This document shows positions 9,409 to 18,589 of a stretch of 64,000 bases of DNA, piece after piece. The stretch is from Oscillospiraceae bacterium. GTDB taxonomy: Bacteria; Bacillota; Clostridia; Oscillospirales; CAG-272. Position numbers and translations under genes: made by a program. A model generated the notes under the pieces. It saw nothing but the letters and a program-made list of their open reading frames with translations, did not search any database and was not told where the DNA came from. The DNA lies in assembly GCA_015063805.1 (NCBI GenBank), contig SVTK01000006.1, forward strand, positions 1-64,000, written 5' to 3'. The first letter of the stretch is position 1. Every line of letters begins with the position of its first letter.

Positions 9409-10857
9409 ATGACTGTGAAGATAAAAGAATTACTTCTTTGTTCTGCGTGTTTTGTCGTGATGGCCTTTACGGCAATCGGGGGAAGTTTTGCATACTTTCA
9501 GGATTCTGACGACAGTGTGAATGTGTTGACGGTTGGAAATGTCTACATTGAGCAGGAGGAATACGAACGCGATGCAACCGGAAGTCTGAAAAGCGGAATT
9601 ACCCATGCGAAGTTTGCCATTCCCGTTGTCGGCCCCATGGCGTGGGATGAGACCGGACTGGAAATAAACGGTGCGTCGTGCAGAGTATTGACCGATGAAC
9701 TGAAAAATGTGGTGGATCACATTGTTACGGTGGAGAATACCGGTAAGTGCGATGCCTTTGTACGCAGTGTGATTGCCGTTGAAGCGCCCGGTTACGATGC
9801 GGAAAAGTGGATTCACGTCAACCTTAACCCCGACGGGGTGGCATATACGGAGTGGTTCCCTCTCCAGATCGACGGAAAAGAGTATATCTGCTGTACCGCG
9901 ACTTATACAGAAGAAATTGCGTCCGGCGTCAAGGCTCAGCCTTCTATGGTGCAGATCTTTCTGGATTGGGCAGCAGATAACGATTATTGCGCAAAATTCG
10001 GTGGGAGCTGGGAGATCCTTGTGAAGTCTCAGGCGGTGCAGGCCGACGGTTTTCCGGATGCTGTCACTGCCCTGAATACGGTATTCGGGGAGGTCAGCCA
10101 AAGCAACAATCCCTGGGAGGATCTTGTGATTATCACCGGAAACGAGCCGGAGAGACTCATTGAGGCATTGAACAGTGGAAAAGAAATTGTGTTTGTGACG
10201 GATATTGTGGAAATCCCGAACATATTTGATGGAAAGGGCGGCAAGGTTACCATGAAGGGTGTGGGGCAGGGCTCCTATGCTTATCTGGGTTTTGTTCCGC
10301 CCATAGGTGAGGCAACCACGGTGGAAAATCTTACCGTCAGCGGCTATGGGTTTGTGGAGGTTGGCCACTACAAGAAGGGCGGGGGAGATTACACCGTCAA
10401 CCGGCTTGTGCTGGATAAAGTAATCGGTACCCTGACCATCAATGATCACGCCGGGAAGGTTACTTCCGGATTTACGCAGTATGGCAACGCGGTCCTCAAT
10501 GACTGTATCATGACCGGTACTACCGCCTTTGCGGAGAATTCGGATATCACCACCGACATTGGGTGTGTAAATAAGACCAATACTGTGGTTAATCGCGGAA
10601 AATACGGAAGTATGTATCTGCAGGCGCAGGCCCATGTTAAGCTTTATGATACCGAGATTGGGGAAATCTATTCTGCCGCCATTACCACAAGCAATTTGGG
10701 TATGCTGACCATTGGGGCTGGGACCCATGTTGGTACCCTTCATCTCATTCCACCCGGAAAATATCCGTATGCCCTGACCATTGAGGAGGGGGCAACGGTA
10801 GACGCCATTGTTTACAAGGGGGTTACCTATACCCAGGAAGAATGGCTTGAGAGGTAA
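9409..10857 (+). CDS. SipW-dependent-type signal peptide protein (TasA/camelysin-like N-terminus) with repetitive beta-type C-terminus
   Basis: MTVKIKELLLCSACFVVMAFTAIGGSFAYFQDSDDSVNVLTVGNV; start assigned at ATG 9409 after aaaggaag. Confidence 0.65.
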   Translation: MTVKIKELLLCSACFVVMAFTAIGGSFAYFQDSDDSVNVLTVGNVYIEQEEYERDATGSLKSGITHAKFAIPVVGPMAWDETGLEINGASCRVLTDELKNVVDHIVTVENTGKCDAFVRSVIAVEAPGYDAEKWIHVNLNPDGVAYTEWFPLQIDGKEYICCTATYTEEIASGVKAQPSMVQIFLDWAADNDYCAKFGGSWEILVKSQAVQADGFPDAVTALNTVFGEVSQSNNPWEDLVIITGNEPERLIEALNSGKEIVFVTDIVEIPNIFDGKGGKVTMKGVGQGSYAYLGFVPPIGEATTVENLTVSGYGFVEVGHYKKGGGDYTVNRLVLDKVIGTLTINDHAGKVTSGFTQYGNAVLNDCIMTGTTAFAENSDITTDIGCVNKTNTVVNRGKYGSMYLQAQAHVKLYDTEIGEIYSAAITTSNLGMLTIGAGTHVGTLHLIPPGKYPYALTIEEGATVDAIVYKGVTYTQEEWLER

Positions 10858-10881
10858 AAGCGGCATTTGACCGATATATGT

Positions 10882-10917
10882 GCAGCCCCGTTTTTGCAAT
10901 TTGCAGAGACGGGGCTG
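10882..10917 (+). terminator. Terminator-like hairpin cagccccgt...acggggctg
   Basis: Inverted repeat after the 10857 stop; T-run weak. Confidence 0.45.
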
Positions 10918-10968
10918 ATGTGTGGAGCGGTGCTTTGGTAAAAAAATCTGATAATTTTAAAAAATCTC

Positions 10969-10997
10969 TTGACTTTATTGCATTAAAGTGGTATGAT
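10969..10997 (+). promoter_or_regulatory. Promoter TTGACT-17-TATGAT of T-box leader 1
   Basis: Near-consensus boxes with 17 bp spacing. Confidence 0.7.
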
Positions 10998-11013
10998 GTA
11001 TACATTAAATGCA

Positions 11014-11288
11014 GTGAGCAGAAACAAGTAGACCTGGAAAAACCCTGGAGAGAGTTGCCGGTTGGTGCGAGGCAATGGGGGAGGCCTTGTCGAATTCCTT
11101 CTGTTAGCAGTGCGCTGAACGAAAGAAATTTCCAGTAGGATGCAACGGGTGTTCCCGTCACAGAACTAAGGTATGAAAGTACCTGATAAGGCCGCGGTCG
11201 TGAGATTGCGGCGAATTGAGGTGGTACCACGGGATTGTTGAATTCTCGTCCTCTGTATTCTTTGTGGGAATGCGGGGGCGTTTTTATT
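11014..11288 (+). promoter_or_regulatory. T-box leader 1 (candidate specifier TTC, Phe, at 11095-11097)
   Basis: Stem I features AGTA, AGAGAG, GGTGCGA; loop-E-like GAC-flanked AGTA opposite GTC-GAA-TTC; antiterminator gaggTGGTaccacggg; terminator before tttttatttt. Confidence 0.9.
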
Positions 11289-11369
11289 TTCTCTTCCCAT
11301 TCCGGCGGCAGCATACTCCAAAATACGGTTCGGGCAGGAGTCCGGACAAAAACGGAAAGGATGAATACC

Positions 11370-12677
11370 ATGGCACAGCAATACTACCAGAAAGAAATCG
11401 AAACCATGTCGGCTGAAGAGATGCGAAAGCTCCAGTCCGAAAAGCTGGTGAAGCAGGTTAAGCATGTCTATGACAATGTTCCGTATTATCGGAATCTCAT
11501 GGACGAAAAGGGGGTTCGACCGGAGGATATTCATGGGATCGAGGATCTGCATAAGCTGCCCTTTTTGAGCAAGGCCGATCTGCGGGACGCTTATCCCTAC
11601 GGTCTCCTGGCAAAGCCTCTGGAGGACTGCGTGCGTATCCAGTCTACCTCGGGCACAACAGGACGCCGTGTGGTTGCGTTTTACACGCAGAAGGATATTG
11701 ATCTTTGGGAGGACTGCTGTGCCCGTGCCATTATGGCGGCAGGCGGCACCAAGGCGGATGTTTGCCAGGTTGCTTACGGCTACGGTCTGTTCACCGGCGG
11801 TCCCGGTTTGAACGGCGGTTCCCATCGGGTTGGCTGTCTTACCCTGCCCATGTCTTCGGGTAACACCGAGCGACAGATCCAGTTCATGATGGATCTCAAG
11901 GCCTCCATTCTTTGCTGCACCCCCTCTTATGCTGCCTATATCGGCGAGACGCTGAAGGAGCAGGGGTACGGTCCCGATGATATTCCGCTGAAGGCCGGTA
12001 TTTTCGGTGCAGAGCCCTGGACCGAGGAGATGCGCCGCGGAATTGAAGAAACCCTTGGCATCAAGGCGTATGATATTTACGGTCTGACCGAGACCTCCGG
12101 TCCCGGTGTGGCCTTTGAATGCAGCGAACAGACCGGTATGCACATCAACGAGGACCATTTCTACGCGGAGATTATTGACCCCGAAACCGGTGAGGTGCTG
12201 CCCGAGGGCTCCAAGGGTGAGCTTGTCTTCACCTCTTTGGACAAGGAGGCGTTCCCGCTGCTCCGTTACCGCACCCGTGATATTTGTGTACTGTCCCGCA
12301 AGAAGTGTTCCTGCGGCCGTACTCTGGTTAAGATGGCAAAGCCCATGGGCCGTACCGATGATATGCTGATCATCCGCGGTGTGAATGTCTTCCCCAGCCA
12401 GATTGAGACGGTTCTGCTGAACGAAGGCTATCAGCCCAACTATCAGATTGTGGTTGACCGCGTGAAGAATACCGATACCTTTGAAGTAAATGTGGAAATG
12501 CCCCCCGAAAAGTTTACCGACAAGGTCAGCGACATCCTGACCATGGAAAAATCCCTTGCCAATGCACTGAAGGCAATGCTGGGCATTAACCCCGCAGTTC
12601 ACCTGGTTGCCCCCAAGACCATCGCCAGAAGCGAAGGCAAGGCGGTGCGTGTGGTTGACAAGAGAAAACTGGTATAA
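11370..12677 (+). CDS. Phenylacetate--CoA ligase family protein
   Basis: AMP-binding family; QSTSGTTGRRVV; YGLTETSGPGVAFEC; IIRGVNVFPSQIE. Confidence 0.9.
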   Translation: MAQQYYQKEIETMSAEEMRKLQSEKLVKQVKHVYDNVPYYRNLMDEKGVRPEDIHGIEDLHKLPFLSKADLRDAYPYGLLAKPLEDCVRIQSTSGTTGRRVVAFYTQKDIDLWEDCCARAIMAAGGTKADVCQVAYGYGLFTGGPGLNGGSHRVGCLTLPMSSGNTERQIQFMMDLKASILCCTPSYAAYIGETLKEQGYGPDDIPLKAGIFGAEPWTEEMRRGIEETLGIKAYDIYGLTETSGPGVAFECSEQTGMHINEDHFYAEIIDPETGEVLPEGSKGELVFTSLDKEAFPLLRYRTRDICVLSRKKCSCGRTLVKMAKPMGRTDDMLIIRGVNVFPSQIETVLLNEGYQPNYQIVVDRVKNTDTFEVNVEMPPEKFTDKVSDILTMEKSLANALKAMLGINPAVHLVAPKTIARSEGKAVRVVDKRKLV

Positions 12678-12698
12678 TCACAGAAGGGAGTAAGCATT

Positions 12699-13130
12699 AT
12701 GGCAATCAAGCAATTAACGGTATTTGTGGAAAACAAGCAGGGTACGGTAGTTTCGGTAACCGACACCCTCTCCCGGCACAACATCAACCTTCGGGCACTC
12801 TCCATTGCCGAAACGCCGGATTTCGGTATCCTCCGTCTGATTGTCAACGATGAAGAGACGGCGGAAAAGATCCTGGCCGAGGAAGGGTATCTGATCAAGG
12901 TCACCGATGTGGTGGGCGTGAAGATCGGCGATGCCCCTGGCAAGCTTTCGGCGGCATTGGCGGTTCTGCACGAGAATTGCATCAACATGGAGTACCTCTA
13001 TGCATTCATGGCCCGCACCGAGAAGCACGCGTATGTAGTAATCCGCGTGGAAGACAACGGCGCAGCCGAGGCCGCGCTGACTGCGGCGGGCTTCAAGCTG
13101 ATCACCGAGGCGGACATCAACAAACTCTGA
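12699..13130 (+). CDS. Tandem ACT-domain protein
   Basis: IKQLTVFVENKQGTVVSVTDTLSRHNINLRALSIAET plus second ACT unit; immediately downstream of the ligase. Confidence 0.88.
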   Translation: MAIKQLTVFVENKQGTVVSVTDTLSRHNINLRALSIAETPDFGILRLIVNDEETAEKILAEEGYLIKVTDVVGVKIGDAPGKLSAALAVLHENCINMEYLYAFMARTEKHAYVVIRVEDNGAAEAALTAAGFKLITEADINKL

Positions 13131-13140
13131 CCCATACCGT

Positions 13141-13180
13141 CAGGAAGGAAGATGCCGGGGCATCTTCCTTCCTGATTTTT
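13141..13180 (+). terminator. Terminator caggaaggaagatgcc-gggg...cttccttcctgattttt
   Basis: Long perfect hairpin plus T-run. Confidence 0.8.
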
Positions 13181-13223
13181 GTTTCCGAAAGCAGGGAAAA
13201 ATGCAAAAAATTCAAAAAAACTC

Positions 13224-13252
13224 TTGACATTGGGACACAGAAGGAGTATAAT
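13224..13252 (+). promoter_or_regulatory. Promoter TTGACA-17-TATAAT of T-box leader 2
   Basis: Perfect consensus boxes with 17 bp spacing. Confidence 0.8.
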
Positions 13253-13267
13253 GTAGGAAATTTCATA

Positions 13268-13546
13268 TGATAAAGGCTATGATGAAGAATGGCCACGGAG
13301 AGATGCAATGCAGAGAGCTGATGGACGGTGCGAATCAGTATGCGGTAACTCCTTGTCCTCTCACTTCTGAGCCGGGCGCCTGAAGCCTTGGTGTGTAGGG
13401 TTCCCCGTGTTTGCTACGTCAGTGTATAGAGGTTGACCGACCTCGAAGAGGTGGCGGATTTTTATCCGCAATTTGAGTGGTACCGCGAGTGATAAATTTT
13501 GTTTACACCCGTCTCAAAGTTGGATTATACTTTGAGGCGGTTTTTG
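13268..13546 (+). promoter_or_regulatory. T-box leader 2 (candidate specifier CTC, Leu, at 13358-13360)
   Basis: Stem I GCAGAGAG...GGTGCGA, antiterminator ttgagTGGTaccgcgagtg, terminator cgtctcaaagt...actttgaggcggttttt. Confidence 0.9.
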
Positions 13547-13566
13547 TTTTTTACAGAGGTGATACA

Positions 13567-13998
13567 ATGTACTTTGATGACATCCGGATCGGGATGACGG
13601 CGGAGATTGCACCGGCGGTGATCGAGAAAGAAAAAATGCTGGATTTCGCCCGGACATATGACAATATCCCACTTCACACCGATGAGGAGTATGCCAAAAC
13701 CACGCCATTCGGCAGGCTGATTGCCCCTGGGGTGATGTCGTTCATGACGCTATGGGCGAGATACCTGGAGGTGGATTTCTTCGGCGGCGAGCTGCTGGCA
13801 GGCCGTTCCACCAAGATCGAGTGGCTGAAGCCTGTGTTTGCGGACGATGTCCTGCGCGGAACAGCCACGGTAACCAATGCAGTCAGGCGAAATTCCAGAA
13901 ACGGCTTGGTGGAGATTGCCATTGATGCATACAATCAAGCCGGGGAACTGGTGCTGACAAACGTGACAGAAGCCATTGTGAAGTGCAGAGTCTTATAA
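13567..13998 (+). CDS. MaoC-like hot-dog dehydratase
   Basis: MYFDDIRIGMTAEIAPAVIEKEKMLDFARTYDNIPLHTDEEYAKTTPFGRLIAPGVMS. Confidence 0.85.
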   Translation: MYFDDIRIGMTAEIAPAVIEKEKMLDFARTYDNIPLHTDEEYAKTTPFGRLIAPGVMSFMTLWARYLEVDFFGGELLAGRSTKIEWLKPVFADDVLRGTATVTNAVRRNSRNGLVEIAIDAYNQAGELVLTNVTEAIVKCRVL

Positions 13999-14084
13999 AA
14001 AGAAACAATCTCCGGGCGCCGTTTGCCCGGCAACCCAATATTCACTATAATTTCACTTACGTATGATTTGAAAGGAGTTTTTCC

Positions 14085-15473
14085 ATGAAAAAGATAAACA
14101 TTGCTGACATTACCCTCAAGAAGCTTTCGGAGGACCGTGCGGTATCTCTGCTTTTCCGTGAAAAATCCGCCATCGCCAACTGCGCCGATGCGCTGGGTGC
14201 TGATACGGTGGAGCTGCCCGGGGTGAAGTCGCCCCGCGAGGATGCCATTATCTGCAAGACCATTGCACAGAATATACAGAATGCCGTTCTGGCCATTCCG
14301 GTGGGCTTCTCCCGTGAGGATGTTGCCTTTGCCTGGTCCTGCGTGCAGGCGGCGAAAAAGCCCCGTCTGCAGGTTGAATTGCCCGTGTCCACCATTCAGA
14401 TGGAGTACACCTACCACATTAAGCAGAACAAGATGCTGGAGAAGATCGCCGAGCTCACTGCAGAGGCCAAGGCCCTGTGCGCCGATGTGGAATTTTCGGC
14501 CCTGGATGCTACCAGAGCCGATGAGGATTTTCTCCTTGCCGCGGTGAAGGAAGCCGAGGCGAAAGGGGCCAATATGATCACCGTCTGCGATCATGCCGGT
14601 GCTTCCACGCCCGAGGAAATTGCGGCACTGGTGGCGAAGATCAAGGCTGCGGTGGACATCCCGGTGTACGTCCAGGTCTCTGACCGAGTGAACATGGCGG
14701 TTGCCTCTGCATTTGCCGCCGTGGCAGCGGGGGCTGACGGGCTGAAGTGCGCCATGGTGGGTGAGGATGTTCTGCTCACCGGGGAGATCTCCGATGCCAT
14801 GCAGGCCTGCGGTGTACGGATCGGCGCGGAAGTTGCGCTGAATCAGACGAAGATTCATGCAAGCATTGAAGATATGCTGGCCAGTATCAACCACGAGGCT
14901 TATGAAACCGAAAAAACGGTAAGTGACAAGAAAAAGATCCTGCTGGATGCCGACGCCACGGTGGCCCAGGTGACCCAGGTGGCTGCTGTGCTGGGCTACG
15001 CCCTCTCCGACTCGGACATCGGCAATGTGCACAAGGCCCTCAAGCAGGTGTGCGCCAAGAAGGGTGCCGTCGGTACCAAGGAATTCGAGGCACTGATCGC
15101 AAGCTCGGCTATGCAGGCTCCCTCCACCTACCATTTTGAGGCCTACACCACCACCAGCAGCAATGTGGCAAGCTCCATGTCCCAGGTGACCCTGACCTGC
15201 AACGGCGAGGTGATCTGCGGCGTCAGCGCGGGCGAGGGTCCCATTGACTCGGCATTCCGCGCCATTGAGCAGTGCATCGGTCATCACTATGAGCTGGACG
15301 ATTTCCAGGTGCAGTCGGTGACTGAGGGCAAGGAGGCGCTGGGCTCTGCCCTGGTGCGGCTGCGCAACAACGGCAAGCTCTATTCGGGGAACGGCACCTC
15401 CACCGACATCATTGCGGCCAGCATCAGAGCGTATATCAACGCACTCAACAAGATTGTATTCGAGGAGGCATAA
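14085..15473 (+). CDS. 2-isopropylmalate synthase/homocitrate synthase-like (HMGL-like TIM barrel plus LeuA dimerisation-like C-terminus)
   Basis: VCDHAGASTPEEIAALV; C-terminal GEGPIDSAFRAIEQ...VRLRNNGKLYSGNGTSTDIIAASIRAYINALNK. Confidence 0.8.
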   Translation: MKKINIADITLKKLSEDRAVSLLFREKSAIANCADALGADTVELPGVKSPREDAIICKTIAQNIQNAVLAIPVGFSREDVAFAWSCVQAAKKPRLQVELPVSTIQMEYTYHIKQNKMLEKIAELTAEAKALCADVEFSALDATRADEDFLLAAVKEAEAKGANMITVCDHAGASTPEEIAALVAKIKAAVDIPVYVQVSDRVNMAVASAFAAVAAGADGLKCAMVGEDVLLTGEISDAMQACGVRIGAEVALNQTKIHASIEDMLASINHEAYETEKTVSDKKKILLDADATVAQVTQVAAVLGYALSDSDIGNVHKALKQVCAKKGAVGTKEFEALIASSAMQAPSTYHFEAYTTTSSNVASSMSQVTLTCNGEVICGVSAGEGPIDSAFRAIEQCIGHHYELDDFQVQSVTEGKEALGSALVRLRNNGKLYSGNGTSTDIIAASIRAYINALNKIVFEEA

Positions 15474-15474
15474 G

Positions 15475-17931
15475 ATGAAACTTGTATTTTCTACCAAGAA
15501 CGTCAGCCGTGCTTCCTTCCTGGACACCTGCCGTTATGCCTACGATTACGGCTTCGGCGGCTTTGAGATTTACGATGCCGTCAAGGCCCGGAGCGGACAT
15601 CATGACAGCATTCTGCGGAGGGACCGCGTCGCCGACGCCAAGCGGAAGCTGGTGAATCGGAATCTGGCGATCCCGGCACTTCGGATGCCTGCTTCCCTGG
15701 AGGACGGGGAGACCGATGCCGAGCTGGTGCTGAAATATGTGGACATGGCGGCCATGGCCGGCATCCCCTATGTGATCGTCCGGGCCGAGCAGGAGGTTTC
15801 CTTTGATCAGCTGAACAGCAAGCTGTCTGCCGCCATCAAGCGCGCTGAAGCGTCGGATGTCAGCATTCTCTTTGAGACGGTGGGGTATCTTGCCAACACC
15901 GAGCACGTGATCGGCATCATCAACCACTTTGCCTCTGCCGCCGTTGGTGTGTCCTGGAATGTGAGAGGGACCTATTTCGCCGCCGGAGAAACGGCTGAGG
16001 CCACCATCAAGACCCTGGGTGCGTACATCAAGTATGTGCGCCTGGGGGATATGAAGGACGGCAGAACCGTTCTCATCGGTGAGGGTGATCTTGAAGTCGG
16101 GAAGCTGCTCAACGCGCTGTCCTCCCTGAACTACGAGGGCTATATCTGCGCGGCCTGGAATGAAGAGATCAGCGATGCGGATATTGTGCTCACCCACTTC
16201 ACCAACTATCTCTCGGCCCTTAACCGGGAGAAAAAGAGCTATGACCATGCCTACACCAACCGTTCCAGGACCGGCACCTTTGTGTGGAAGAAATATGATG
16301 TAATTGAGGCCACCTTCTCCGACGTGCTGGACACCATGGCCGAGACCTATCCCGACCAGTATGCCTTCAAGTATCCCACCCTGGATTACACGAGAACCTA
16401 TGCCCAGTTCCGCCGGGATGTGGATGAGTGCGCCGCCGCCCTCATTTCCCTGGGGGTCAAGGCGGGGGATCATGTGGCGGTTTGGGCCACCAATGTGCCC
16501 CAGTGGTTTATCACCTTCTGGGCCACCACGAAGATCGGTGCGGTGCTGGTAACCGTGAATACTGCGTACAAGATCCACGAGATTGAGTATCTGCTGAAGC
16601 AGTCGGACACCCACACCCTGGTGATGATCGAGGACTGCAAGGACATCAACTACCGGGAAATCATCGAGGAGCTTTGCCCCGAGCTGAAGTCCCTTGCCCC
16701 CGGCAAGCCTCTCTATTCCAAGAATCTTCCCTTCCTGCGCAATGTGGTAACGGTGGGCTTCTCCATGGAGGGCTGTCTGACCTGGGAGCAGATGCTGTCC
16801 CGTTCCCAGCTGGTGCCCAGAGAAGAGGTGCGCAGACGCGCTTCCCTGGTCAAGCCGGATGACGTGTGCAATATGCAGTACACCTCGGGAACCACGGGCT
16901 TCCCCAAGGGGGTTATGCTGACCCACCGCAACATTATCAATAACGGAAAAACCATCGGCGACAGAATGGATTTGTCCACGGCGGACCGCATGATGATTCA
17001 GGTGCCCATGTTCCATTGCTTCGGCATGGTGCTGTCCATGACCTCCATGATGACCCACGGCGGCACGCTGTGCCCCATCCCCTATTTCTCCCCCAAATCC
17101 TCGCTGTCCTGCGTGAACGATGAGAAGATCACCTGCTTTAACGGGGTACCCACCATGTTCATCGCCATGTTCAACCATCCCGATTTTGCCAAGACCGATT
17201 TCTCCTATATGCGGACCGGTATTATGGCGGGGGCAAACTGCCCGGCTGATCTGATGCGCCGCGCTTCGGTTGAGATGAATATGCGGGAGATCATTTCGGT
17301 TTACGGACAGACTGAGGCTTCCCCCGGCTGCACCATGGGCGAGGTAAACGAAGACCTGGACCACCGTGTGGAAACGGTGGGCAGTGCTTTCCCCGGCGTG
17401 GAGTGCAAGATCATCGATCCCGAAACCGGTGATGAGCTTCCCGACGGACAGAGCGGAGAATTTGTTGCCCGGGGTTTCAACATCATGAAGGGCTACTACA
17501 AGATGCCTGAGGCGACGGCGCAGGCCATTGACACCGACGGGTGGCTCCACTCGGGAGATATCTGCATGAGAACGGCGGACGGCTACTACAAGGTGACCGG
17601 CCGGCTCAAGGATATGATCATCCGCGGCGGCGAGAACCTCTACCCCCGTGAGATCGAGGAGTTCTACCTCACCAACCCCAAGGTGCGTGATGTACAGGTG
17701 GTGGGCGTTCCCGACGAGAAATACGGCGAGGAATGCTGCGCCTGGATCATTCTCCACAAGGGAGAAACTGCGGATGAGGCCGAGATGCGGGAGTACGGAA
17801 ACGCATCCATCGCAAGACATAAGGTGCCGAGGTACTTTATGTTCGTGAGCGAATTTCCCATGAACGCCGCAGGAAAGATCCTGAAGTACAAAATGCGCGA
17901 AGAGTCCGCAGAGAAGCTGGGCTTGAAGTGA
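15475..17931 (+). CDS. Fusion: xylose-isomerase-like TIM barrel (N-term ~270 aa) + AMP-dependent acyl-CoA synthetase (C-term)
   Basis: Single ORF; N-term MKLVFSTKNVSRASFLDTCRYAYDYGFGGFEIYDAV; C-term MQYTSGTTGFPKGVMLTHRN, YGQTEASPG, GRLKDMIIRGGENLYPREIEEF. Confidence 0.88.
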   Translation: MKLVFSTKNVSRASFLDTCRYAYDYGFGGFEIYDAVKARSGHHDSILRRDRVADAKRKLVNRNLAIPALRMPASLEDGETDAELVLKYVDMAAMAGIPYVIVRAEQEVSFDQLNSKLSAAIKRAEASDVSILFETVGYLANTEHVIGIINHFASAAVGVSWNVRGTYFAAGETAEATIKTLGAYIKYVRLGDMKDGRTVLIGEGDLEVGKLLNALSSLNYEGYICAAWNEEISDADIVLTHFTNYLSALNREKKSYDHAYTNRSRTGTFVWKKYDVIEATFSDVLDTMAETYPDQYAFKYPTLDYTRTYAQFRRDVDECAAALISLGVKAGDHVAVWATNVPQWFITFWATTKIGAVLVTVNTAYKIHEIEYLLKQSDTHTLVMIEDCKDINYREIIEELCPELKSLAPGKPLYSKNLPFLRNVVTVGFSMEGCLTWEQMLSRSQLVPREEVRRRASLVKPDDVCNMQYTSGTTGFPKGVMLTHRNIINNGKTIGDRMDLSTADRMMIQVPMFHCFGMVLSMTSMMTHGGTLCPIPYFSPKSSLSCVNDEKITCFNGVPTMFIAMFNHPDFAKTDFSYMRTGIMAGANCPADLMRRASVEMNMREIISVYGQTEASPGCTMGEVNEDLDHRVETVGSAFPGVECKIIDPETGDELPDGQSGEFVARGFNIMKGYYKMPEATAQAIDTDGWLHSGDICMRTADGYYKVTGRLKDMIIRGGENLYPREIEEFYLTNPKVRDVQVVGVPDEKYGEECCAWIILHKGETADEAEMREYGNASIARHKVPRYFMFVSEFPMNAAGKILKYKMREESAEKLGLK

Positions 17932-17945
17932 TGAAGTCGAAGAAG

Positions 17946-17976
17946 AAAGGTGCCGCGCGCTGCGCGGCACCTTTTT
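17946..17976 (+). terminator. Terminator aaaggtgccgcgc-gctgcgcggcaccttttt
   Basis: Perfect hairpin plus T-run. Confidence 0.8.
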
Positions 17977-18056
17977 GACGTGAAAAGGGGGCCTGATTTC
18001 ATGTTGAATTTGATCGGCAGCGGTGATATAATGATAAAAAAAGGAGGTTTTGCGCG

Positions 18057-18479
18057 ATGTATAAATTAACCGACATAGCCCTGATCACCGGTCTGACCGA
18101 GCGAACGCTGCGAAGCTATTTGAAAAAGGGTCTGCTGAAGGGGGAAAAGAAGGACGGAGTATGGTTTTTCGACGAAGAGGCGGTGAAGGACTTTTTGTCG
18201 GCTCAACCTGTCCGGGCGGCGATGAAGGCCAACCGGAATGCCCTCTTCCTGGATTTTTTGCATGGAGCCGGCCGATCCAAAAATGCCGCGTGTGTGGTAC
18301 TCCACTTGCCGGAGGATAATTCGGCGGATGTGGCGGAGTTTTTCTGCCGGGCGGTCAATGAACGAAAGGGACTCGAGATGCGATTCGACACCATGCGGAG
18401 GCTCAATCGCGTTATCCTGACGGGAGATGTGGAGACGGTCAGCGAGATCCTCGTCGAGTATCGGGCAGAGAAAAAATGA
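18057..18479 (+). CDS. MerR-like/HTH DNA-binding protein
   Basis: MYKLTDIALITGLTERTLRSYLKKGLLKGEKKDGVWFFDEEAVKDFL. Confidence 0.75.
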   Translation: MYKLTDIALITGLTERTLRSYLKKGLLKGEKKDGVWFFDEEAVKDFLSAQPVRAAMKANRNALFLDFLHGAGRSKNAACVVLHLPEDNSADVAEFFCRAVNERKGLEMRFDTMRRLNRVILTGDVETVSEILVEYRAEKK

Positions 18480-18546
18480 CCGCCGGTCAAGCAGAGAAAT
18501 GAGTACCTTGACGAGGTGGGGATTTTGTCCGCTGAATGGTTGACCC

Positions 18547-18578
18547 AAAAGGTGCCGCGCAATGCGCGGCACCTTTTT
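18547..18578 (+). terminator. Terminator aaaaggtgccgcgc-aat-gcgcggcaccttttt
   Basis: Perfect hairpin plus T-run; probably bidirectional. Confidence 0.8.
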
Positions 18579-18589
18579 ATGGTATGGCT

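Noticed and set aside
15445-17970. 841 aa minus-strand ORF opposite the fusion protein
   Set aside because: Antisense shadow of a GC-rich coding gene; composition is typical of spurious ORFs.
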